From assembly GCF_003287495.1 (NCBI RefSeq), contig NZ_PRLE01000004.1:124001-188000 (forward strand): 64,000 bases of DNA. The letters are read 5' to 3'. Each line of letters opens with the position of its first letter. Within the stretch, counting starts at the first letter, position 1. Below are positions 15,991 to 23,801 of this stretch, piece by piece. A model generated the notes under the pieces. That model did not search any database, was not told where the DNA came from, and saw only the letters and a list, made by a program, of their open reading frames with translations. The stretch comes from Faecalibacterium prausnitzii. Its GTDB lineage: Bacteria > Bacillota > Clostridia > Oscillospirales > Ruminococcaceae. The position numbers and the translations under genes are program-made.

Positions 15991-16028
15991 AGGTGCGTCC
16001 TATTCAGGAACGCACCCTGTTTTTTTTA
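15991..16028 (+). terminator. Plus-strand terminator abutting the kdpE-like stop
   Basis: GGTGCGTCC…GG-ACGCACC stem followed by CTGTTTTTTTT. The T run is on the plus strand only, so it ends rightward transcripts from the element remnants. It may still shield the 3' end of the leftward kdp operon. Confidence 0.7.
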
Positions 16029-16739
16029 CTATGCTTCATCGTTTTCTGCGCGCAGCATCCGGTATCCGACACCAACATGGGTCTGGATCAGATGCGGCGC
16101 ATCCGGGTATCGTTCCAATTTTTTGCGCAGGGATGCCATGTAAACTCGCAAGGAAGCAATGTCATTTTCCTGCGTACTGCCCCATACTTTCTGCGTGAGG
16201 GAGGTATGCGTCAGCACTTTGCCCACATTATGCGCCAGCACACACAGCAGCTTGTACTCGATGGGGGTCAAATGCAATTCATTCTCGCTCAACCAGACGC
16301 AGCCTGCCGAGAAGTCGATCTTCAAAGGACCATTGACAAATACCGGGCTGTTGATACCGTCAGAAGCCAGCAGATTCAATCGGCGCTGCGTTACACGCAG
16401 TCTTGCCAGCAGCTCGTCCACGGAAAACGGCTTTGTCAGATAATCGTCTGCGCCATTGTCCAGTGCTTCGATCTTATCAGAATCTTCGCTCCGGGCACTC
16501 AGGACGATGATGGGAAGGTTCGACCATGTGCGGACGCTGCGGATGACCTCGATGCCGTCTATGTCGGGCAGCCCAAGATCCAGCAGCATGATGTCCGGGT
16601 TGTGGCTGGTCGTCATCATGATCGCCGTTTCCCCATTGGAAGCAGTCAGATATTTATAGCCGTGGGTTTTCAGGGTCGTTGTGATCAGACACCGTACAGG
16701 AACATCATCCTCTACGACCAGAATGGACGGCTTATTCAT
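16029..16739 (-). CDS. KdpE-like response regulator (OmpR family)
   Basis: 236 residues. The receiver domain has acidic VVEDD and phospho-acceptor Asp in MLLDLGLPDIDG, with the conserved Lys in YLTKPFS. The OmpR winged helix contains LTPIEYKLLCVLAHNVGKVLTH and the final GVGYRML. The IRSVRTWSNLPIIVLSAR segment matches the KdpE subgroup. It overlaps the kinase gene by 8 nt and is the last gene of a leftward operon trkH-trkA-small ORF-kdpD-like-kdpE-like. The likely target is a potassium uptake gene, since no kdpFABC is in the window. Confidence 0.93.
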   Translation of the reverse strand: MNKPSILVVEDDVPVRCLITTTLKTHGYKYLTASNGETAIMMTTSHNPDIMLLDLGLPDIDGIEVIRSVRTWSNLPIIVLSARSEDSDKIEALDNGADDYLTKPFSVDELLARLRVTQRRLNLLASDGINSPVFVNGPLKIDFSAGCVWLSENELHLTPIEYKLLCVLAHNVGKVLTHTSLTQKVWGSTQENDIASLRVYMASLRKKLERYPDAPHLIQTHVGVGYRMLRAENDEA

Positions 16740-18705
16740 GAATATTCACCTCACTTTGCGGCAATGCAAAGGAAAAGACACTGCCATTGGGAATGTTGTC
16801 ACGCAGGGTCAATGTTCCGCCGTGAGCCGTCAGGATCGCACGGCAGAGGGGCAAGCCCAGTCCAAGGCTGCGGTGGCTGTCTGCGATGCGGCTCTGCCCG
16901 GTATAAAACATCTCGAACACCTGTGCTTTTGCGCGATCCGGAATGCCGGGACCGTTATCGGCAACGTCCACTACGACCTGATGGTCTTTCCGGTAAGCCG
17001 AAATCTGAATGACCGAGCCCACGGGGGTGTATTTGATGGCGTTATCCACCAGATTGACAACGACCTGCATGATCAGCCGTGCATCCACATTGACCAGGAG
17101 GATCTCGTCCCCATACTGTGTTGTGATGGTGTGTTCGCAGCTTTTCCGGTTGACATGATGCAGTGCTTCTTCGATCATTTCGTCCATCAGCTGCGGTGAG
17201 ATCTGCAGATTCATCCGCCCATCTTCAATGCGGGTGATGGAAAGCAGATTTTCCACCAGACCGATCAGCCATTGCGCATCGTCAAAAATATCGGTGCAGA
17301 TCTTGTTCCGGGTCTCTGTATCCAGCGTTTCTCCGTTGGAAAGCAGATTGCTGGCATTGCCGGAAATGGAGGTCAGCGGGGTGCGCAGGTCATGGGAGAT
17401 CGTGCGCAGCAGGTTTGCCCGCAGTTCTTCATTCCTTGCCTGCAATGCAGCTTGCTCTTTTTCCAGCGCGTTTCTGCGGTTTTCGATGGCCAGCGCACCT
17501 TCGCCCAGAATGGAAAGCAGCACACTGTTTTCAAAGGCATCCAGCGGTTTTTCGGACAGGTCGATCCCAATCACTCCAAACACGCCGCCTCCGGTCCGAA
17601 GTGCAAGATAAAGCCCCTTTGCGTCCGGGTAGCTATCCGTGCCTGCGCCGGAACGCTTTTTGTTGGCAAATGTCCAGTTTGCCGCATCCCGTTCTTCCGG
17701 TGCAGAAAAGATGTTTTGCGCCGTTTTCCCGTCAACCCAAAAAACCTGTTCTGACCCAAGATTTCCGTTTTGTTCCGGGTAGACGATCAGGCTCCGGTTC
17801 AACAGCTTCATCAACTGGGACGCTGTCTGAGAGAGGATTTCTTCCTCGCTTTTTGCTCTCTGTAAAAGCTGATTTGTGTCAAACAGTATTTTTGTACGGA
17901 ACGCTGCCTGCGCAGACATTTTTGCATGGTCTTTCAGCCGTGTCGTTAACGTACAGGTAATGATTGCAGAGGTCAGCATCAGGGCAAATGTAACCTGATA
18001 ACCGGGGTCATACGCATGGAATGTCAGGTATGGCTCGGTCATGAAGAAATTGTACAATGCTACACTGGCAACGGACCCCAGCACACCGCAGGTGTAACCG
18101 CTGGTACACAATGCGGTGAACAGCACCCCCAGCATATAGAGCATAATAATGTTATAACGCGCAAAGTCCAGTTGCAAGAAAAAGAAGCCGATGAGCGTGA
18201 TGCAGCTCAGGATGCCTGCGGTGATCAGCAGATCACGGACAGACGGCAGAAGCGGACGGGTGAACAGCTTCCGTCCTGAACCGTAGCCGTTCTCTGCAGA
18301 AGCATCCGGGATGATATAAATATCCAGATTGGGGGCCGTCAGCGTCAATTTTTCAGTCAGTGACGGTCCACTCCAGAAATGGCGGCGATGTACGCTGGAG
18401 CGCCCCAGCACGATTTTTGTAATGCCGGAGATGCGGGCAAACTCTGCGATCTGCTGCGGAATGTCATCCCCGTAGATCGTAGAAATGTCGGCACCTGCCT
18501 GCTCCGCCATGCGAATGTGCTGCTGCAAGCGCCGACAGTCTTCTTTTCCCATCTGATCCGAATCCGGAGTCCGGACATACAGAGCTGTAAAGGTCCCTCC
18601 AAACGCCTTTGCCATCGTTGCTGCCGTCCGCACGATCTTTGCATTGGAGGGAGAGGACGACAGACACGCCAGAATATGTTCAGTGGGTGGGTCGTTCTGA
18701 TTCAT
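16732..18705 (-). CDS. KdpD-like sensor histidine kinase lacking the KdpD ATPase domain
   Basis: 657 residues. Order: universal-stress-protein domain (about 10-135, ILACLSSSPSNAKIVR…), four-helix DUF4118 membrane unit (about 160-265), GAF-like region (about 290-410), HisKA with SHDLRTPLTSISG, and HATPase with N box (VVNLVDNAIKYTP), DNGPGIPD and GLGLPL. Classical KdpD starts with a ~220-residue Walker-containing domain that is absent here, so this is a natural short form. I choose ATG 18705 (AGGTG 7 nt upstream) over a GTG three codons earlier. It senses K+ status or osmotic signals by analogy and partners the regulator it overlaps. Confidence 0.92.
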   Translation of the reverse strand: MNQNDPPTEHILACLSSSPSNAKIVRTAATMAKAFGGTFTALYVRTPDSDQMGKEDCRRLQQHIRMAEQAGADISTIYGDDIPQQIAEFARISGITKIVLGRSSVHRRHFWSGPSLTEKLTLTAPNLDIYIIPDASAENGYGSGRKLFTRPLLPSVRDLLITAGILSCITLIGFFFLQLDFARYNIIMLYMLGVLFTALCTSGYTCGVLGSVASVALYNFFMTEPYLTFHAYDPGYQVTFALMLTSAIITCTLTTRLKDHAKMSAQAAFRTKILFDTNQLLQRAKSEEEILSQTASQLMKLLNRSLIVYPEQNGNLGSEQVFWVDGKTAQNIFSAPEERDAANWTFANKKRSGAGTDSYPDAKGLYLALRTGGGVFGVIGIDLSEKPLDAFENSVLLSILGEGALAIENRRNALEKEQAALQARNEELRANLLRTISHDLRTPLTSISGNASNLLSNGETLDTETRNKICTDIFDDAQWLIGLVENLLSITRIEDGRMNLQISPQLMDEMIEEALHHVNRKSCEHTITTQYGDEILLVNVDARLIMQVVVNLVDNAIKYTPVGSVIQISAYRKDHQVVVDVADNGPGIPDRAKAQVFEMFYTGQSRIADSHRSLGLGLPLCRAILTAHGGTLTLRDNIPNGSVFSFALPQSEVNIHE

Positions 18706-18747
18706 AAAGATCACCTGCCTTGCCCACAGTATAGCACAATTTGATGG

Positions 18748-18876
18748 TCACGACCACCAGCCACGTCTTTTTCCTTCCTGTCGAAGGATCTCCCGTCGTA
18801 TGTGATCCAGCGCATCTGCTGCCCAAAAGCCACTCAACATGACTCCAAGAACCATCAACAACAAAACGACATCCAT
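18748..18876 (-). CDS. Small single-pass membrane protein between trkA and the kdpD-like gene
   Basis: 42 codons from ATG 18876, with AGGACGG just upstream. Residues 2-19 form one hydrophobic helix (DVVLLLMVLGVMLSGFW), followed by a charged tail (DHIRREILRQEGKRR) and a WWS end. It sits inside the potassium operon, 18 nt after trkA and 42 nt before the kinase. Size and topology recall KdpF-like or other small accessory subunits of K+ systems, but there is no sequence match to KdpF that I can claim. It could stabilise TrkH or act with the kinase. Confidence 0.65.
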   Translation of the reverse strand: MDVVLLLMVLGVMLSGFWAADALDHIRREILRQEGKRRGWWS

Positions 18877-18894
18877 ACGATCCGTCCTATCTTT

Positions 18895-19542
18895 TCAGAG
18901 CCGGAAACACTTCTGGATCGATGCGTATTTTCCCAAAACCAGCATACTTTCATCCCGGCACAGCTGCGTATCCGGCGTGATGTTCATATCGAGCTTTCCG
19001 TCTTTTTTCAGCGCAAGAATATTGATGTTATACTTTTTTCGGATATTGATCTCACCGATCGTACGATCCATCCATTCCGGCGGAATGGTCACTTCCATGA
19101 TGGCGTGGTCGTCCTGCAGCTCGATATAATCCAGAATGTGTTCGGAGCTGTATCGGATCGCTGCCCACTTTGCCAGCTGCTTTTCCGGGTAGACCACTTC
19201 ATCCGCACCGTTGCGCAGCAGGAACTTAGCTTGTACATCCCGCTCTGCACGAGAGACCACAAGCTTTGCGCCCAGCTCCTTGAGCAGCGATGTTGTTTCC
19301 AGCGAACTCTGAAAATTGCCGCCGATGGTTACGATACACACATCAAAATTGCCGACACCAAGGGAGCGCAGAAAGTATTCGCTGGTGCTGTCACCGATCT
19401 GTGCATTCGTTACATAGGAAAGCACGGCGTTCACACGGTCTTCGTTGCTGTCGATTGCCATGACCTGATGACCCAGCTCATTCAGTTCCTGCGCAATATG
19501 GCGGCCAAAACGGCCAAGCCCAATCAAAAGAATCGATTTCAT
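18895..19542 (-). CDS. ktrA: TrkA/KtrA-type potassium uptake regulatory subunit
   Basis: 215 residues, one RCK_N plus one RCK_C module, the size of KtrA rather than the double-length TrkA. The Rossmann dinucleotide loop is IGLGRFGRHIA (7-17) with the ribose-binding acid in MAIDSNEDRV. The C-terminal part (about 135-215) is a TrkA_C fold. It forms a cytosolic gating ring on the membrane subunit encoded just upstream and binds adenine nucleotides (family knowledge). It is separated from trkH by 11 nt and clearly co-transcribed. Confidence 0.94.
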   Translation of the reverse strand: MKSILLIGLGRFGRHIAQELNELGHQVMAIDSNEDRVNAVLSYVTNAQIGDSTSEYFLRSLGVGNFDVCIVTIGGNFQSSLETTSLLKELGAKLVVSRAERDVQAKFLLRNGADEVVYPEKQLAKWAAIRYSSEHILDYIELQDDHAIMEVTIPPEWMDRTIGEINIRKKYNINILALKKDGKLDMNITPDTQLCRDESMLVLGKYASIQKCFRL

Positions 19543-19553
19543 ACTTGTCTCCT

Positions 19554-20891
19554 TTATCCGATTGCGATCTTCTCCTGCGGCAGACGAGAGTGGGCAGGGC
19601 TGCTGCCAAATGTCGCATAGATCAACGTCAATCCGCCAACACGTCCCAAAAACATCAGTGCGATCAGCACCCCCTGCGAAAGGATGCCCAACTGCGGTGT
19701 GATGCCCAATGTCAGACCTACCGTTGCCACAGCCGAAGCAGTCTCATACAGACAGACCGACATCGGCAGCTGTTCGGCCGTAGCAATGATAAAGGCTCCG
19801 AGGAAAAACAGCGTCAAATACATCCCTGCGATGGTGGCAGCATTCTTGACCGCGGAACCATCTATGCGCCGCCCGAAGAATTCGGCATCTTCTCTGCGGC
19901 GGAAAGTCGCCCACATATTGGCCAGCAGAACGGCAAATGTTGTGGTTTTCATGCCGCCTGCCGTAGAGCCGGGCGAACCGCCCAACAGCATCAGAACCAC
20001 CATCAATGCCTGTGAAGCGCTGCCCATCGCAGCAAGATCAGCGGTGTTAAAACCGGCAGTACGGGGTGTAACGGATTGGAACATCGACAATAAAATGCGC
20101 TGCCGGGCAGAGCCTGCCGTGAATTCGAAACAATAAAAGTACAGCGCCGGCAGCACCAGAAGAAACGCCGTTGTGACAAGGATCACCTTGCTCTGCATCC
20201 GGTAACGGTGAAAATCAAGGCGATAGGTACAAATGTCCTCCCATGTCAGAAAGCCAAGGCCGCCAAAGACGATCAGGGCTGCGATTACTGTGGTAAGCAA
20301 TGGGTCACCTGCATACCGTGTCAGCGAAACAAATTTTGCGCCCTCTGTTCCCAGCAGGTCAAACCCGGCATTGCAGAACGCCGAAATGGAATGAAACAGC
20401 GCGTACCAGATCCCTCGCAAACCATAATCGGCGCAGAACGTCGGCAGCAGCAGTGCAGCACCGGCCAATTCAAACAGGGCGGTGATCCGCAGAATAAAGC
20501 CTGTCAGCCGCACGATGCCGCCCATCTGCGGGGCAGCCGTAGCTTCCTGCATCGTGCTGCGCTGCTTGAGGGAGATCTTTCGCCCGGAAAGCAGCGCAAA
20601 GGCAGCGCCCACCGTAATGACACCCAATCCTCCGATCTGGATCAAAAGAAGAATTACGCTCTGCCCGAATGCCGACCAGTAGCTGCCGGTATCCTGAACC
20701 ACAAGCCCGGTCACGCAAAGGGCAGAGGTGGAAGTAAACAGTGCCTCATGGAACGGTGTGACGCACCGCTGCTGTGCAGCAATCGGAAGCATCAGAAGCA
20801 ACGCGCCCACCAGATCAACTGCCGCAAAACCTGCAATAATGACCTGAAAAGAAGAAAAACGGTGCTGCCTGTAACGAGGATATTGAATCAT
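19554..20891 (-). CDS. ktrB: TrkH/KtrB-type potassium channel subunit
   Basis: 445 residues with the four-fold MPM repeat of K+ transporters. The P-loop filter segments are visible: TSTSALCVTGL, SISAFCNAGFD, SVTPRTAGFNTADL and ETASAVATVGLTLG. It moves K+ (or K+/Na+) across the membrane under control of the RCK subunit. AAAGGAGC is 4 nt before the ATG, but it is also the 3' arm of an inverted repeat, so translation may be controlled (see 20896-20948). First gene of the leftward potassium operon. Confidence 0.95.
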   Translation of the reverse strand: MIQYPRYRQHRFSSFQVIIAGFAAVDLVGALLLMLPIAAQQRCVTPFHEALFTSTSALCVTGLVVQDTGSYWSAFGQSVILLLIQIGGLGVITVGAAFALLSGRKISLKQRSTMQEATAAPQMGGIVRLTGFILRITALFELAGAALLLPTFCADYGLRGIWYALFHSISAFCNAGFDLLGTEGAKFVSLTRYAGDPLLTTVIAALIVFGGLGFLTWEDICTYRLDFHRYRMQSKVILVTTAFLLVLPALYFYCFEFTAGSARQRILLSMFQSVTPRTAGFNTADLAAMGSASQALMVVLMLLGGSPGSTAGGMKTTTFAVLLANMWATFRRREDAEFFGRRIDGSAVKNAATIAGMYLTLFFLGAFIIATAEQLPMSVCLYETASAVATVGLTLGITPQLGILSQGVLIALMFLGRVGGLTLIYATFGSSPAHSRLPQEKIAIG

Positions 20892-20895
20892 AAAA

Positions 20896-20948
20896 GCTCC
20901 TTTACCTATCCGTGTGCATAAAGATTAGCATGGAATAGATAAAGGAGC
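20896..20948 (-). promoter_or_regulatory. Hairpin that can mask the trkH/ktrB ribosome-binding site
   Basis: GCTCCTTTA (minus strand, from 20948) is perfectly complementary to TAAAGGAGC (ending 20896), which is the Shine-Dalgarno site of the TrkH gene. Partly matching CTATTCC/GGATAG extends the helix; the loop is about 21-35 nt. Confidence 0.55.
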
Positions 20949-21009
20949 CGTAAAGAAAATTGTAGAAGTATAAAGATTCTATTAAAATTGGTCGGGAACG
21001 AGCCGGAGC

Positions 21010-21072
21010 TTGTCGGGGCAAGGCCCCTCCATCTTGCTGGCGCAAGACCGCTCTGCCGCTTAAAAGCCCCAC
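21010..21072 (+). repeat. Dispersed direct repeat, copy 2 (right flank of potassium block)
   Basis: Near-identical to 15781-15842 in the same orientation. It is followed directly by the palindrome-rich repeat zone. Confidence 0.85.
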
Positions 21073-21490
21073 CGGGGCTTTGGTTCCGGTGTTGCGCACC
21101 GTCGCCCTTTCAAGTCCTCTTATCCGCACTTCACGGCAGTCCTCTTGTTAGACATTCCTAAATCTCTAGGAACCGCGCACTAACCAACAGCCCACTGGGC
21201 TGTTGGTTGCCCCGCCTGCGGCGTGGCCGTGCTGTCCCGGGTTGCGCTTACCGATTTTTCTACAGCCCTTGAGCGGGCTTTGAAAAATCGGAGCACGGCC
21301 CCAGCCTCGCTTCCCTGTTTCCGCCACTGGCGGCGGTCAGCTCCGCTGCAAGTCCTCTTATCCGCACTTCACGGCAGTCCTCCCGGTAGGCATTCCTAGA
21401 CTCTACCAACCACGGGCTAACCAAAGCCCCACTGGGGCTTTGGTTCCGGTGCTGCGCACCGTCGCCCTTTCAAGTCCTCTTATCCGCTGT
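21063..21490 (+). repeat. Palindrome-rich repeat zone with tRNA-Leu 3'-end copies
   Basis: No gene. It contains: palindromes AACCAACAGCCC-ACT-GGGCTGTTGGTT (21182-21208) and AACCAAAGCCCC-ACT-GGGGCTTTGGTT (21419-21445), with a shorter relative at 21063-21082; a block (GGTTCCGGTG…GCGCACCGTCGCCCTTT) present at about 21081-21110 and 21441-21470; and CAAGTCCTCTTATCCGC at 21111, 21349 and 21471. That last 17-mer equals the 3' end of the tRNA-Leu at 21557-21640, but on the opposite strand. A nested inverted repeat occupies 21226-21299. Confidence 0.85.
21226..21299 (+). repeat. Nested long inverted repeat
   Basis: Outer arms GCCGTGCT/AGCACGGC (21226-21233, 21292-21299), inner arms CCGATTTTTC/GAAAAATCGG (21251-21260, 21282-21291) and a core AGCCC/GGGCT stem. 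Confidence 0.8.
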
Positions 21491-21513
21491 AGAGTGTTTC
21501 CAAAAGGACTACT

Positions 21514-21553
21514 GCAAAAGAAAAGAGACAGCCTTTTTGGAAAGCTGTCTCTA
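21514..21553 (-). terminator. Terminator of the tRNA-Leu transcript
   Basis: On the minus strand AGAGACAGC…GCTGTCTCT is followed by TTTTCTTTTGC, 4 nt beyond the mature tRNA 3' end. Confidence 0.85.
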
Positions 21554-21556
21554 AAG

Positions 21557-21640
21557 TGCGGATAAGAGGACTTGAACCTCCACCGAGTTGCCCCGATTAG
21601 AACCTGAATCTAACGCGTCTGCCAATTCCGCCATATCCGC
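21557..21640 (-). tRNA. tRNA-Leu(CAG)
   Basis: The minus strand gives GCGGATA at the 5' end pairing with TATCCGC at the 3' end and discriminator A. The D-arm region is GGCGGAATTGGCAGAC, the anticodon stem-loop TTAGA-TTCAGGT-TCTAA has anticodon CAG (reads CUG), followed by a class II variable arm and GGTTCAAGTCC in the T arm. CCA is not encoded. It has its own promoter and terminator. Confidence 0.93.
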
Positions 21641-21685
21641 TTATTTTGTTTTTGTCCGTGAGCCGTTCGGCTCGGAACATTGATA

Positions 21686-21713
21686 ATTATACCATGGATT
21701 CCAGAAATGTCAA
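21686..21713 (-). promoter_or_regulatory. Promoter of tRNA-Leu
   Basis: On the minus strand TTGACA (21713-21708), 16-nt spacer, TATAAT (21691-21686), about 45 nt upstream of the mature tRNA. Confidence 0.88.
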
Positions 21714-21763
21714 GCATTTTCTCCAAAAAAGTTCTACTTATTTTTATCCAGCGTATCTGCGGC

Positions 21764-21804
21764 AAAAATCCCCGCCGCAGGCGGAATTTCCGGCCACGGC
21801 GGGG
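21764..21804 (-). terminator. Terminator of the second KdpDE-like operon
   Basis: On the minus strand CCCCGCCG…CGGCGGGG with an inner GGAAATTCC palindrome, followed by ATTTTTGC, about 45 nt after the regulator stop. Confidence 0.8.
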
Positions 21805-21848
21805 AGCTTTCATTTCTGCTTTTCCGTTCTTTTGTGCACCATGGATCC

Positions 21849-22592
21849 TCAGTGCTCTTCCGCGGCAAGGTCCAGCGGTTTGCTGTCACCGTCTTCGTCG
21901 ATCATCCGGTAGCCGACGCCCAGCTCATTGAGGATATAATTGTTGCTGCCCGGGCGGCTGCCCAGCTTTTTGCGGATGTTGGCCATGTTGACCTGCAATT
22001 TCTTGGTGCTTCCGCAGTCCGTATCGCCCCAGATGGCCCGGACAATGGCGGCGTAGGTCATCACACGGCCCGCGTGCTCGGAGAGGAACGCCACGATGTT
22101 GTACTCGGTCTGGGTCAGCTTGATCTCCTGTCCGGCCACAAACACCTTACGGCGCTCATAGTTGATCTCCAGGTCCTGTGCCGTAAACGTCCCGGTGGGC
22201 AGGCTGCCCGCCGTACTGTAGCGGTTGACCCGCAGGGCGGCCCGGACACGTGCCATCAGCTCGCCGGTGCCAAAGGGCTTGGTAACATAATCATTGGCCC
22301 CCAGGTCCAGCGCCTCGATCTTATCCTGCTCCGTGGTGCGGGCCGAAAGCACCACGATCGGAGTCATGTACTTCTGGCGCACGGTGCGGATCAGCTCCAG
22401 ACCGTCCCGGTCGGGCAGACCCAGATCCAGGATCACGAGGTCGGGGTTGTGGGAGGCAAACAGGGTCAGGCCCATGGAGCAGGTGTGCGCCACCAGTGCC
22501 TGATAGCCGTTGGTCTCCAGCAGTGTCTCAATGAAGCTGCAGATATTGGCCTCATCTTCCACCACAAGGACCTTGAATTTATTATTGCTCAT
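21849..22592 (-). CDS. KdpE-like response regulator, second copy
   Basis: 247 residues, OmpR family. Receiver domain with VVEDE, the phospho-acceptor Asp in LVILDLGLPDRDG and Lys in YVTKPFG; winged helix with LTQTEYNIVAFLSEHAGRVMTY and GVGYRM. About the same architecture as the regulator at 16029-16739 but clearly diverged, so this is an old paralogue, not a recent duplicate. It overlaps the kinase gene by 11 nt; the pair has no other gene in its operon. Target genes are not evident in the immediate neighbourhood. Confidence 0.92.
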   Translation of the reverse strand: MSNNKFKVLVVEDEANICSFIETLLETNGYQALVAHTCSMGLTLFASHNPDLVILDLGLPDRDGLELIRTVRQKYMTPIVVLSARTTEQDKIEALDLGANDYVTKPFGTGELMARVRAALRVNRYSTAGSLPTGTFTAQDLEINYERRKVFVAGQEIKLTQTEYNIVAFLSEHAGRVMTYAAIVRAIWGDTDCGSTKKLQVNMANIRKKLGSRPGSNNYILNELGVGYRMIDEDGDSKPLDLAAEEH

Positions 22593-23658
22593 CTTCGGTC
22601 TCCTCCGTCTCGATTTCTTCTGTCTCTAACCAGAACCGAATGGTCGTGCCCTCACCGGGTTTGCTTTCGGCTTTGATCTCACCGCCGTGGGCCTTGATGA
22701 TGGCAGCACAGACCGAAAGGCCAATGCCCATGCCGTGCTTGCCGCTGTCGGCCCCGCTCTCCGAGGGCAGCGTCCCGGTAAACAGGGTGCGCAGACGCTC
22801 TTTCGGGATGCCGCAGCCGTTGTCCGCTACCTCAAACACCGCCCGGTCGCCCAGCGTGAACACCCGGAGGGTGAGCTTTGTCATCCCCTCCGCGTGGAGA
22901 ACAGCGTTTTCCAAAAGATTGGTCAGCACCTGCCGGATGAGCATGGAGTCCATGGGAATGACGATGAAATCATCCGGCAGCTCCACATTGATGTTCACCC
23001 CCGGGTGCGTCTTTTTGAATTTGACCAGCACGGCGTCAATGAGTTCTTCCAGCACCGTGGGGGTCTTTTTCACCGAGACCTTTTCGCTGTCGATCCGGGT
23101 GACGGACAGCAGATTCTCCACCATCCGGTTCAACCACTGGGCATCCTCGCAGACCTCGCCCAGAAGCTTCAGCTTCTGCTCCCGGCCCAGGGAGTCGTAG
23201 TTTTCGATCACCGTGGAGCAGGCCCCGTAAATGGACGTCAGCGGGGTGCGCAGGTCGTGGGAGACGGCCCGCAAGAGGTTTGCCCGCATCTTTTCCGTCT
23301 CGCTCTCCATCCGCAGCTGCTCCTGTTTTTTGACGCGGGTGGTCAGGGTGCTGGTCATGATGGACACCACCAGCATCACGGCACCCGAGAACAGGTTTTC
23401 CGGCAGAGTGAAATTAAATGCAAAATAGGGCGAGCGGAACGCAAAGTTGACCGCCAGCATTCCGATGACCGACGCCGCCACGCCCCAGAGATAACCCTCC
23501 GTATACATCGAGACGAAAAAAGCAGCCAGCACAAAGACCATGGATGCCACGCCGTCGATCCGGCCGCTGACCGCCTGAATGGCCGCCACGCCCGCAATCG
23601 CTGCCGCAAGTGCACCGCCCAACACGAGCATGTCTTTCCATGGGAATTTCCCTTTCAC
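22582..23658 (-). CDS. KdpD-like sensor histidine kinase, minimal form
   Basis: 358 residues from GTG 23658. Four DUF4118-type membrane helices (about 10-110) are followed directly by HisKA (AVSHDLRTPLTSIYGA) and HATPase (LTNLLENAVLHAEG, DNGCGIPKERL, HGMGIGLSV). It lacks the KdpD ATPase, USP and GAF domains, so it is even shorter than the kinase at 16732-18705. I choose the GTG because GGAGGGA lies 7-8 nt upstream; the frame extends 16 codons further with no ribosome site. It phosphorylates the overlapping regulator; the stimulus is unknown, but the membrane unit is the part of KdpD that senses K+ or turgor. Confidence 0.9.
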   Translation of the reverse strand: MKGKFPWKDMLVLGGALAAAIAGVAAIQAVSGRIDGVASMVFVLAAFFVSMYTEGYLWGVAASVIGMLAVNFAFRSPYFAFNFTLPENLFSGAVMLVVSIMTSTLTTRVKKQEQLRMESETEKMRANLLRAVSHDLRTPLTSIYGACSTVIENYDSLGREQKLKLLGEVCEDAQWLNRMVENLLSVTRIDSEKVSVKKTPTVLEELIDAVLVKFKKTHPGVNINVELPDDFIVIPMDSMLIRQVLTNLLENAVLHAEGMTKLTLRVFTLGDRAVFEVADNGCGIPKERLRTLFTGTLPSESGADSGKHGMGIGLSVCAAIIKAHGGEIKAESKPGEGTTIRFWLETEEIETEETEDEQ

Positions 23659-23739
23659 CCGCAGTCCCTCCTCGTCCGAGTTTCTTTCACCAGAAAAGTA
23701 TACCACATTCTCATTTAAGATGCAGTAAATCTTCTTAGC

Positions 23740-23768
23740 TTGACACCTTTTTCATTTAGGGATACTAT
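23740..23768 (+). promoter_or_regulatory. Promoter of the threonine-aldolase-like gene
   Basis: TTGACA 23740-23745, 17-nt spacer, TACTAT 23763-23768, ending 33 nt before the ATG. Confidence 0.88.
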
Positions 23769-23801
23769 TAGGTTATCTTGATTTGTGGAGGGAAAGCTCT
23801 G

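Noticed and set aside
20892-21009. c-di-AMP (ydaO) riboswitch before trkH, as in many Ktr operons
   Set aside because: The available leader is about 100 nt and shows only the simple ribosome-site hairpin; none of the ydaO core elements were seen.
21063-21490. CRISPR array
   Set aside because: Repeats are irregularly spaced, of mixed type and length, and include tRNA-derived pieces; no cas genes.
16029-23658. kdpFABC potassium ATPase expected next to kdpDE
   Set aside because: No KdpA, KdpB or KdpC motifs in any frame of the region; only Trk/Ktr genes.
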